Origin: Ignavibacteria bacterium
Lineage (GTDB): Bacteria; Bacteroidota; Ignavibacteria; Kapaibacteriales; UBA4661
Assembly: GCA_014654705.1 (NCBI GenBank)
Contig: JACVZY010000028.1
Span: 1 to 64,000 of the forward strand
Length of the DNA: 64,000 bases
Direction: 5' to 3'
Shown: in pieces, positions 49,920 through 58,357 of the stretch
Layout of the letters: each line of letters starts with the position of its first letter
Numbering within the stretch: position 1 is the stretch's first letter
Program-made: the position numbers and the translations under genes
The notes under the pieces: generated by a model
The model's input: the letters and a program-made list of their open reading frames with translations, nothing else
Databases searched by the model: none
What the model was told of the DNA's origin: nothing

Positions 49920-50566
49920 ATGCTACAACTTTTCAAACGCTTCGGTGTCGCCGCTTTCGGTATCGCTGGCGGAATACTTGGATTAACCTTCTTGCTGCGG
50001 GCAAGCCGTCCGGTGGAAATTGACACCTCGCATTTGCACAGTTCCAAATACGACCACAGTAATTGCGCACGATTGCTCTGGGGCAAACAACTCCCGCGAA
50101 CTGTTCATGCACTGACCGACATAAACAACCAAGAACTTGACCTGAAAGCACTGTCTGAGAAGGGCGAATCGGTTGTACTCATTCGGTATTTGGGGTATTC
50201 CTGTTCGCATTGCATAGCACAGTTAATTGCGCTCAATGCACGTGCGGACACCTTGAAAAAACTTGGTGTGCGTGTTATCGCTTTTAGTGAGGATGATGCA
50301 GAGCAAAATGCGGTGATAGCAAAAAAAATGGCTTTGACCCCGACGTGTTTACGCTCGCCTCCGATGCTGATAACCGCTTCGGGCGGCGATTAGGCGCGGT
50401 GTTCAAAGAACCCAACGGCGAGGAGACCAATCTCCATGCCGCAATCGTCGTGCGCCGCGATACGGTCATGTTTGCTGTCATGGACATTAAACCTTTTATG
50501 GCGATTGATTCGCTCCTGAAGGAATCACAGCGCACTACGCCGATAAAAGCTGTGCCAGCATTGTGA
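49920..50566 (+). pseudogene. AhpC/TSA peroxiredoxin-like gene split at an A8 tract
   Basis: Frame one runs from ATG 49920 with an anchor (AAFGIAGGILGLTFLL) and YLGYSCSHCIAQL (thioredoxin-fold C-x-x-C). At AAAAAAAA (50321-50328) the homologous reading continues in the next frame as NGFDPDVFTLASDADNRFGR to 50566. The unshifted frame stops at 50393. Loss or gain of one A, polymerase slippage or an assembly error would all explain it. Confidence 0.65.
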
Positions 50567-50636
50567 GCGTACAACGGAAAAGAAGTTTCTTTTCCTCAAA
50601 TCCAATTACTTGACCTCAATATGTACTTCAATATCT

Positions 50637-52061
50637 ATGGACTTACCTATTTTTCATCTCGACTGGTTGAATAACCGATTTCTTATCGGTATTATCGCCG
50701 TTCTCCACGTATTTATCAACCATCCGCTTGCCGTCGGCGGCATTGCTTTTGTTTCAACTCTTGAATGGTGGGGGCGACGCACGGGCGATGCTCGCTGGGA
50801 TAAACTCGCCTATCGCATTATGACAACTTTTTTTGTTATTACCACAACCATTGGCGCAATGACCGGCGTTGGGATATGGTTCTCGGCAGGTCTCGTGAAT
50901 CCGATTGCTATTGGCAGTTTGATTCGAGTTTTTTACTGGGGCTGGTTTACCGAATGGATTGTCTTTGTTACGGAAGTAGTCTTGATTCTGATTTACTACT
51001 TGACATGGAAATCATGGACTGCTCAAGGCGACGCAAAAAAACGCTCTCATATTCGTTTAGGATTCGGCTTGGCTGCCGCATCATGGCTTACTATGGTGTT
51101 GATAGTCGCTATTTTAGGCTTTATGATGGATACCGGGACATGGCTACGTGATAAATCGTTCTTTTCCGCATTTTTGAACCCTGCATATCTACCACAACTC
51201 TCCTTTCGCACTCCTGTTGCGATGATGATGGCGGGCGGAGCAGGGTTATTTTTAGTTGTATTTTTCACACGTGGAGACCGCGAGTTCCGCATGAAGGCTG
51301 TACGGGCAATTGCCTTATGGCAATTATGCTGGTCTCCATTTGCATTTTTGGGAGCAACATGGTACGCTAACATTATTCCCAGCACGATGATTGCGAATTT
51401 ATCCGTAGCAAACACGACACAACACTTTGCTGAATGGTTTAGTATTGTAAAGCAGCTTGTTCTGTACGTTACTTTAGGTGGTATGGTGCTTGCTGCGTGG
51501 GCTGTTATTCGCCCTCAATGGTATCCGCGTGCAATGTATTTTGTTCCGTTTATTGGTTTTTTGTTTTTGCTCGGACATTTTGAACGTGTACGGGAGTTTA
51601 TTCGTAAACCCTTTGCAATCGGCAATTATCTGTATTCTAACGGTATTCGCGCTCAAGACTATCCGCTTTTGCAAAAAGAAGGTATGCTGAAGCATCTCAC
51701 CTATATCAGCGCACGGGAAATTACTCCCGAAAATCAGGTGCGTGTGGGCAAAGAATTGTTTATGGCGGCTTGTAGTCGTTGCCATACCATCAATGGCATA
51801 AACAATATCAGCAGTAATTTGGAAGCAATGTATGGTAAGAGTAAAACGTGGGAAACAGATGTAGTTGCAAACTATTTTGTTGCTATGCACAAAACACGGA
51901 CGTTTATGCCACCGTTTCCGGGAAATGATGATGAGCGAAAAGCGATTGCTTCGTATTTAGTGTGGTTGCAGACCAATAGAGACGAAGCTGAACCCGCTCA
52001 ATCATCTGGAGTAACCATTCCCAAAACAGAACAGCAGCCCGGCATGGCTCAACAACGCTAA
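50637..52061 (+). CDS. Cytochrome bd-like membrane subunit with C-terminal cytochrome c
   Basis: 474 residues from ATG 50637. About eight transmembrane helices, with CydA-like early sequence (LIGIIAVLHVFINHPLAVGG, FFVITTTIGAMTGVGIWF). A cytochrome c module has CSRCH near residue 379. Quinol oxidase subunit I normally lacks haem c. The pair with the next gene suggests a membrane complex linking quinol, haem c and perhaps oxygen. Confidence 0.7.
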   Translation: MDLPIFHLDWLNNRFLIGIIAVLHVFINHPLAVGGIAFVSTLEWWGRRTGDARWDKLAYRIMTTFFVITTTIGAMTGVGIWFSAGLVNPIAIGSLIRVFYWGWFTEWIVFVTEVVLILIYYLTWKSWTAQGDAKKRSHIRLGFGLAAASWLTMVLIVAILGFMMDTGTWLRDKSFFSAFLNPAYLPQLSFRTPVAMMMAGGAGLFLVVFFTRGDREFRMKAVRAIALWQLCWSPFAFLGATWYANIIPSTMIANLSVANTTQHFAEWFSIVKQLVLYVTLGGMVLAAWAVIRPQWYPRAMYFVPFIGFLFLLGHFERVREFIRKPFAIGNYLYSNGIRAQDYPLLQKEGMLKHLTYISAREITPENQVRVGKELFMAACSRCHTINGINNISSNLEAMYGKSKTWETDVVANYFVAMHKTRTFMPPFPGNDDERKAIASYLVWLQTNRDEAEPAQSSGVTIPKTEQQPGMAQQR

Positions 52062-52081
52062 CCAAAGGAGAAATAATCACT

Positions 52082-53590
52082 ATGAAAACATTCTTATTTG
52101 CCCAATCCATGTTACTGGCTCAAATACAATCAGCAGCACCTATTCCCCGTGATATTCCTTTGCCTCTTCCTGCCCCGGAATGGCTCTTGATAACACTGCT
52201 GGTCGTTTCGTTTATACTGCACATTTTGTTTGTGAATCTCATGCTTGGCTCGGCAGTGCTGACGCTTATTTATGAGATTCGCGGGCGCAAACAGCCCGAA
52301 TACGATGGTTTAGCGTATGAAATTGCCCGAACTATCACCGTTAATAAATCTCTTGCTGTGGTGTTAGGAGTTGCCCCGCTACTGTCTATCAATGTGTTGT
52401 ACACAATGCACTTTTATACAGCAAATGCACTTACCGGAACGGCATGGATACTCCTTATTCCGATGATTATTCTTACGTTTTTATTGCTCTATGCGCATAA
52501 ATACTCATGGGAAAAATTGCGTGAGCATAAGGGATTACATATTTCCATGATTGCCGCCGCCGTGTTGTTATTTTTAATGATACCACTCGTGTTTTTGGCA
52601 AATGTAAACCTTATGCTTTTTCCTGAAAAATGGCTGACCGTCAAAGGGTTTTTCTCGGCGTTGCTCTTACCGAATGTCTTCCCGCGTTATTTCCATTTTC
52701 TTTGTGCATCACTGGCAATTACAGGGTTGTTTTTGGTGTGGTATGTCGGACGTAAACAGTTTAATCTTGCCGAACGCTTGCCACAGTTTGAAAAAAACGC
52801 CTTACGCAAACAGTTTTACTCTCTTGCTTTTGGTGTGAGTGTTGCACAGTTTACGATTGGTCCATTAGTGCTTTTTACGCTGCCTGAGCGGGGAATAAGT
52901 GCAAAAATGGTTGTTACTATTTTGAGCGGTGCGGTCATTGCTCTCCCTGCACTCTGGTATATGTGGAAAGAAATTACTTCTCAAGAGGCAAATGTCGGTC
53001 AGCACTTATATCGTATTGCGGGTTTATTTTCGTTGGTTGTTGTTGCAATGGCAAGCGGACGACATTTATACCGTGAAGAAGCACTTGCCGACCATCGTAC
53101 ACAAATGAAAATCAAAACGGAAGCGTTTGAACGTGCTTCGGTCGAAGCTCTCAAAGAACGTATGAAAACACTTGGAAAAGAGCATCCTAACGTGGGAAAT
53201 ATGACCGAGCGCAAAGCTCTTGCATTGCAAAAAGGTGAATGTGAAACCTGTCATCATCCTGTGGAATGGAACGAGGAAATGCAAGCTCCTCCTATGTCAT
53301 TTTTAGCAGCACATACCGATTTAAGTCCACCGATAAAAGCGGGTGCTTCTCATGGCGAGACTGTTTTTGTCCAAAATTGCGGTGCTTGCCATGCAGTGGA
53401 CAAAAAACTTATCGGTCCGCCGCTAACAGAAATTGCTCAAGTCTATAATGAGCCAAACGGTATTGTAACGTGGGCAAAAGCTCCCGGTAAAAAACGCCCC
53501 GATTATCCGCAGATGCCTGCGTTTGCTCACGTGCCGGAGACAGACTTAAAAGCTGTCGGCGAGTATATGCTTCAAGCAGGCAAGCGGTAG
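52082..53590 (+). CDS. Multi-pass membrane partner subunit with two haem c motifs
   Basis: 502 residues. About eight to nine transmembrane segments and, after residue ~340, a periplasmic part with CETCH (387) and CGACH (433). It follows the bd-like subunit by 20 bases. I infer a two-subunit quinol/cytochrome c complex. The acceptor is unknown. Confidence 0.7.
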   Translation: MKTFLFAQSMLLAQIQSAAPIPRDIPLPLPAPEWLLITLLVVSFILHILFVNLMLGSAVLTLIYEIRGRKQPEYDGLAYEIARTITVNKSLAVVLGVAPLLSINVLYTMHFYTANALTGTAWILLIPMIILTFLLLYAHKYSWEKLREHKGLHISMIAAAVLLFLMIPLVFLANVNLMLFPEKWLTVKGFFSALLLPNVFPRYFHFLCASLAITGLFLVWYVGRKQFNLAERLPQFEKNALRKQFYSLAFGVSVAQFTIGPLVLFTLPERGISAKMVVTILSGAVIALPALWYMWKEITSQEANVGQHLYRIAGLFSLVVVAMASGRHLYREEALADHRTQMKIKTEAFERASVEALKERMKTLGKEHPNVGNMTERKALALQKGECETCHHPVEWNEEMQAPPMSFLAAHTDLSPPIKAGASHGETVFVQNCGACHAVDKKLIGPPLTEIAQVYNEPNGIVTWAKAPGKKRPDYPQMPAFAHVPETDLKAVGEYMLQAGKR

Positions 53591-53762
53591 GTATTGCTTG
53601 GAATGAGCAAGATAAAACTCGGTAATGCTCAGATACAGTTGATGTTATGTTCGATAAACAAGGCAGCATACTGCCTTGCTGCAGTTTATCAACTCAAAAA
53701 GAACAGTACCTAAAACTCTTGTAAGGTATTACGGCATAGTGTTGGTACAAGGCGACATGGAT

Positions 53763-53807
53763 ACATTATTACCGGCGTGGTGTTCTTCATCATGCCGGTA
53801 ATAATGT
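53763..53807. repeat. Perfect 14-bp inverted repeat in a 470-base gap
   Basis: ACATTATTACCGGC and GCCGGTAATAATGT flank 17 bases. The gap 53591-54061 otherwise shows no gene. There is no clean T-run, so an operator or replication-type dyad is as likely as a terminator. Confidence 0.6.
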
Positions 53808-54016
53808 GATAATGTACAAGAACAGTTTGTCCAAAAGAAGATACATCCAACCATATCATAAATGTAATTTTTATTGTTTATTAACAATTTACAGTTGTGA
53901 ATGGTACAAAGTAAACCTAGTGAAATACTTATGGCATTTTTCGGTAAAAGGTGGAACATCTGAAAGTACATAGCCGAATGAACAGAGTGCTAGAGATTAC
54001 GAAAACTTCTTTTTAT

Positions 54017-54031
54017 TGCAAATGATTTGCA
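54017..54031. promoter_or_regulatory. Fur/Zur-type 7-1-7 palindrome
   Basis: TGCAAAT-G-ATTTGCA, a perfect 7-1-7 dyad of the size and symmetry bound by Fur-family regulators, 30 bases before the first gene of the metal-transport cluster. The downstream genes (DUF3299-like protein, ABC transporter with His-rich loop) favour Zur over Fur. Inference. Confidence 0.55.
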
Positions 54032-54061
54032 AATAAAAGCCGATTATTGTAATTTGAAAAC

Positions 54062-54466
54062 ATGAATCTATGGATTATCATAACCAATAGACTTCGTATT
54101 ACTACGGCAGTCATCGTTATCGTCGCCTTTGCACTGCTTCGCTTTGCAGAGGTATGGCATACACATAGCAATTTTGACGACTCCCCTCATTCTTCACAAG
54201 AATTAAGTGTTTTTCAATTTTTTTCATTGTTTCCTGTACCATCTTCAGACGACGGACATACTAACGAGTCATCGTCGCACGAGGAATCTTGCCCACTTTG
54301 CAAACTTCTCCTTCAGCAAAGCCTTTTTTGCATCGGATTTGCTGCCATTATCTTTATTGAGTCTTCTTGGCTAATCTTTATTCCCTTGAGAATACAGCTC
54401 TGTATTTGCCAAATCCTACTAGGCATATTTGGTCGTTCCCCTCCACTGAGTTCTACTATCGCGTAA
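54062..54466 (+). CDS. Small membrane protein with CPLC motif
   Basis: 134 residues. N-terminal segment TAVIVIVAFALLRFAEVWHTH, a His/Ser/Asp-rich loop, CPLCKLLLQQ and a second hydrophobic segment. It resembles the small exported His/Cys proteins at the head of the other metal loci here. Directly downstream of the Fur/Zur-type box. Confidence 0.55.
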   Translation: MNLWIIITNRLRITTAVIVIVAFALLRFAEVWHTHSNFDDSPHSSQELSVFQFFSLFPVPSSDDGHTNESSSHEESCPLCKLLLQQSLFCIGFAAIIFIESSWLIFIPLRIQLCICQILLGIFGRSPPLSSTIA

Positions 54467-54648
54467 TAATTTTCCACTGCTCACTTCCAATATTTTGTAT
54501 CAACACGATTCGTAACGATTCGTGAGGTAGCATTCATTCTATTCTACTATGCTTGTTATTCGCCTGATTTCGTTTATCAGGTGACAGACATTGCGTTGTA
54601 TCTATATGCCAATAACTCAGTATCCACTTTTATTGTATTTAGCTCATT
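54467..54648. other. Gap with short repeats before the ABC genes
   Basis: No gene. ACGATTCGT occurs twice in tandem (about 54509-54528) and CCTGAT/ATCAGG forms a small hairpin (about 54573-54592). It may contain the promoter of the ABC operon, but no match to the TTG-N20-TAnnTTTG pattern was found. Confidence 0.35.
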
Positions 54649-55377
54649 ATGCTTGAAGCAATCAATCTCTCAAAAACATACAACACTGCAATTGCTCTTC
54701 ACAGCTTGAATCTCTACATTCCGGCGGGCGAGATTTTCTGCCTCTTGGGGGCGAATGGTGCGGGCAAAACCACGACCATCAACCTGTTTATGGGCTTTAC
54801 CGAACCCACAATTGGTGAGGTGCTGGTCGGTGGAATAAATGTGGCGCAAAAACCGCATGAAATCAAGAAACTCATCGCGTATATTCCTGAAAATGTGATG
54901 CTGTACCCGACGCTTACAGGCTTGGAAAATTTAGCGTATTTGAGCGGTCTTTCGGGCACGGCGTATTCCGATGCGGAACTTGTCGTTTTTCTGCAACGTG
55001 CTGGTTTGCAGAAAGAAGCAATGAAGAGGCGTGTAGGCGAATATTCCAAAGGAATGCGTCAAAAAGTCGGCATCGCTATTGCACTTGCCAAACACGCAAA
55101 AGCACTGTTTTTAGACGAACCCACATCCGGTTTAGACCCGCTTGCGAGCAATGAATTTTCGCGCCTCATCCGTGGGCTTGCGGATACCGAAGGCGTTGCC
55201 GTTCTCATGGCGACACATGATCTTTTCCGAGCAAAAGAAGTCGGAGACCGCATCGGGATTATGAACGCAGGGCATTTGGCAAGCGTTGTGAAGGCTGGAG
55301 ACGTGTCGCCATCACGCTTGGAGGAATTATACATGGAGACGATTTTGCAAAAACACGCTCAACGGGAGGCAGCATGA
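54649..55377 (+). CDS. ABC transporter ATPase (NosF-like)
   Basis: 242 residues. Walker A GANGAGKTTT, signature YSKGMRQKVGIAIALA, Walker B LFLDEPTSGLDP. ABC-2 type exporter ATPase, of the NosF or multidrug subclass. It overlaps the first permease gene by 4 bases. Confidence 0.85.
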   Translation: MLEAINLSKTYNTAIALHSLNLYIPAGEIFCLLGANGAGKTTTINLFMGFTEPTIGEVLVGGINVAQKPHEIKKLIAYIPENVMLYPTLTGLENLAYLSGLSGTAYSDAELVVFLQRAGLQKEAMKRRVGEYSKGMRQKVGIAIALAKHAKALFLDEPTSGLDPLASNEFSRLIRGLADTEGVAVLMATHDLFRAKEVGDRIGIMNAGHLASVVKAGDVSPSRLEELYMETILQKHAQREAA

Positions 55378-56816
55378 TTACTCACGTGTTCTTTATCGCA
55401 AAAAAAGAAATCGCGGATTTGCTGCGCGACAAGCGCTTGCGCTGGTCAGCACTTACATTGTACGTGCTTTTCGCCGTCGCACTTTTTTCGGGCTGGCAGT
55501 ATTTCACCCAAACTAAGCCACGCCATGCTGACGCACAAGCCGCATCCTATCAGCAATGGCTGGCACAAGGGTCAAAAAATCCGCACTCGGCAGCGCATTA
55601 CGGCTTCTATGCCTACAAACCCGTGCCGCTTTTGGCAGTTGTGGACAAAGGCATGGATGACTATTTGGGCAATGCTGTGTGGATGGAAGCGCACAAACAA
55701 AATAACGTAAGCAATCGCACCGCGCAAGATGTGGCGGACGTTTCGCGCTTTGGCAATATCACTGTCGGCTTTGTGTTGCAATTTTTGCTGCCGATTGTGA
55801 TTATCCTCCTCACCTTCAATGCCGTGAGCAAAGAGCGCGAATCAGGAACGCTCCGAATACTCCTCAGCACACAAACAAGCGGTGTCCAGATTCTGGTGGG
55901 CAAAGGCGCGGCAGCATTTGCAGCGGTGTTCGGCGTAATTGTTCTGCCGATGCTGCTTGTAAGCGCAGGCGTGATGATGCTTGCGGTCGGTGGACAGGAC
56001 TTTGTTGCATCCCTGCCGGCTTTTGGCGTGTGGGTGCTGTTTGTGCTGGTGAGCGTGGTGCTGTGGATCGCTCTGGGGCTTGTTGTGTCGGCATCTGTAC
56101 GAGAATCGGGCGCGGCACTGGTGGTTTTACTTGGCGTGTGGACGCTGGGAGCATTTTTCGTGCCGCGTTTGAGCGGCAGCCTAGCGCGGACACTGCATCC
56201 AACGCCGTCGGCATTTGCCTTCAATGAACAAATCATTTTTGAAAAAGCAAACGGCGTAGATGGTCATAATTCCGCTGACGAGCGCAGCAAAGCACTCGAA
56301 GCACGGGTTCTCAAGCAGTACGGAGTGGATAGTCTTTCACAGCTTCCCGTCAGCTTTGCGGGAATTGCCTTGCAGGAAGGCGAAGAAAGCGATTATCTCG
56401 TGTTCGACAAAAATTACGGCAATCTTTTTCAAATATTTCAACGCCAAGAAAGCGTGATGGAAGCATTAAACCTGCTCTCGCCCGTGCTTGCGGCGCAATC
56501 AATTTCCCGCGCTCTTGCCGGAACGGACACCGATAAGCACCTCCATTTTACCAACAACGCCGAGCAGTTCCGCCGTGTGATAATGAAAACGATGAACGAC
56601 GATATGCGCGACAACGGCGCGAAAGATAAAACAAAACGCGACTTTGGCTATATGGCGAGCGATGAACTGTGGCACAAAATCCCGCCCTACACGTATTCGC
56701 AGCCCGGTGTGGGCTTCGTGCTTGGAAATCAAGTGCTGAATATCGCATCATTACTGGCGTGGACAGTAGGCACTCTGGGGCTGTTGGTATGGCGTGGGCG
56801 CTTGCTCAAGCCGTAG
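55374..56816 (+). CDS. ABC-2 permease (DUF3526-like), first subunit
   Basis: 480 residues. N-terminal helix (RLRWSALTLYVLFAVALFSG), a large periplasmic segment, then a five-helix block including SKERESGTLRILLSTQTSG. This is the DUF3526 arrangement. It pairs with the next gene as a heterodimer. Confidence 0.8.
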   Translation: MITHVFFIAKKEIADLLRDKRLRWSALTLYVLFAVALFSGWQYFTQTKPRHADAQAASYQQWLAQGSKNPHSAAHYGFYAYKPVPLLAVVDKGMDDYLGNAVWMEAHKQNNVSNRTAQDVADVSRFGNITVGFVLQFLLPIVIILLTFNAVSKERESGTLRILLSTQTSGVQILVGKGAAAFAAVFGVIVLPMLLVSAGVMMLAVGGQDFVASLPAFGVWVLFVLVSVVLWIALGLVVSASVRESGAALVVLLGVWTLGAFFVPRLSGSLARTLHPTPSAFAFNEQIIFEKANGVDGHNSADERSKALEARVLKQYGVDSLSQLPVSFAGIALQEGEESDYLVFDKNYGNLFQIFQRQESVMEALNLLSPVLAAQSISRALAGTDTDKHLHFTNNAEQFRRVIMKTMNDDMRDNGAKDKTKRDFGYMASDELWHKIPPYTYSQPGVGFVLGNQVLNIASLLAWTVGTLGLLVWRGRLLKP

Positions 56817-56865
56817 TAGTACCTTTTTTCTTACTGAACCATCTCTCAATACAAGGAATTACCTC

Positions 56866-58311
56866 ATGTTCAAGCATATCATGTACTATGATTGGCTGCT
56901 TTTGTGGGCGAATCGCACTTTGGCGGTCAGTGTGTCGCTGCTCACGCTCTTCACTGCCTTCGCGCTGTGGAATGGCGCACAGCACGTGAGTTTTCAGCGC
57001 CAAACATTGGCTGTAATTCAGGATTCTTCCCAAAAGACATCCTCCGCTCTGCAAGCCGCCGTCCACGAAATTGAAGCGGGCAAGCCGTACACAGGCAATG
57101 CCTTCCAAAACCCGCAATCGCCCTATCCGATTGGCGCGAACAAAGGCGCACGCTTCGCCACACTCGCACCTGAGCCGCTTGCACTAATCGCCTTTGGGCA
57201 AAGCGACCTTCTGCCGTATTACTACCGTATAACCATGACCAAAAAACAATCGCTCTACCACGCCGAAGAAATTGAAAATGCGGCGATTCTCTACAACGGT
57301 AATTTCGACGTAGCGTTTGTGATTGTGTACCTTGTACCGCTTCTCATTATCGCCCTTTCTTACAATATCGTTGCCTCCGAACGCGAGCAGGGAACGCTCG
57401 CAATGCTGCTTTCCAGTAATGCCCGCTTTGATAGCCTTGTGCTGACGAAATACCTTTTTCGCTTCGCGCTTGTGGACGCAGCGTTTTCGGTGGTCTTGAT
57501 TGTGGGATTATTGCTGGCACGAGTTAATCTCGTTGAAGCAGCGCCACAGCTTGGTTTGCTTTTGCTCACAACGCTCTTGTATGCAGCGTTTTGGTTCGCG
57601 CTGTCCTTTGCGGTCAATAGTTTTGGGCGCAATTCCGGCTTCAATGCGGCGATACTTGTGGGCGCGTGGCTGCTTCTCGTGTTGATTATTCCCGCAACGC
57701 TCAGTGTTCTTGCCACGACGCTCCATCCAACGCCATCGCGTGTGGAACTCATCACCACAACCCGCGAGGCTTCCGATGCAGCAAAAAAGCGTTCAAGCCA
57801 GATTTTATCGAAGTTTCTCGAAGACCATCCCGAACTTGCGCCGAAGGACAAACAAGTGGATGCGAAGGATTTCGCCGTTATCGCGCTCACGGCGCAAATG
57901 GACGTAGATAAAACACTGAAACCGCTCCAAGACCGCTTTGAATCACAGTTACAGGCGCAGCAATCGCTTGTGCGCTTCTACCGTGTGCTTTCGCCCGCAG
58001 TCTTTGTGCAGCACACGTTGAACGATATTGCTGGCACGGGGCATGAGCGTTACGCGACATTCAACGCGCAAGTTGTGAGGTTCTATGCGGATTTCCAGCA
58101 GTTTTTTGTCAAAAAAATATTTCGCCAAGAACAAATGACCAGCGCAGATTTTGAGCAGGTTCCCGCATTTCGCTACCAAAAGCCTGATGCGCCTTTGCTT
58201 GGGTGGTCGAATATTCTTAATCTCTCATTATTATTGGCTTTGACGGTAGTATGCGCAGGTGTGGGCTTGCGTCGGACAGCGCGTTTGCAGCTTGTCTATG
58301 CAGTGGCGTAA
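56866..58311 (+). CDS. ABC-2 permease (DUF3526-like), second subunit
   Basis: 481 residues from ATG 56866. Same topology as the first subunit, with ASEREQGTLAMLLSSNARFD. The two permeases plus the ATPase and the barrel protein downstream form one operon with short gaps. Confidence 0.8.
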   Translation: MFKHIMYYDWLLLWANRTLAVSVSLLTLFTAFALWNGAQHVSFQRQTLAVIQDSSQKTSSALQAAVHEIEAGKPYTGNAFQNPQSPYPIGANKGARFATLAPEPLALIAFGQSDLLPYYYRITMTKKQSLYHAEEIENAAILYNGNFDVAFVIVYLVPLLIIALSYNIVASEREQGTLAMLLSSNARFDSLVLTKYLFRFALVDAAFSVVLIVGLLLARVNLVEAAPQLGLLLLTTLLYAAFWFALSFAVNSFGRNSGFNAAILVGAWLLLVLIIPATLSVLATTLHPTPSRVELITTTREASDAAKKRSSQILSKFLEDHPELAPKDKQVDAKDFAVIALTAQMDVDKTLKPLQDRFESQLQAQQSLVRFYRVLSPAVFVQHTLNDIAGTGHERYATFNAQVVRFYADFQQFFVKKIFRQEQMTSADFEQVPAFRYQKPDAPLLGWSNILNLSLLLALTVVCAGVGLRRTARLQLVYAVA

Positions 58312-58357
58312 ATACCCCATTTTCTTACAGCTTTTTCATACGAACACATTCAGTGTT

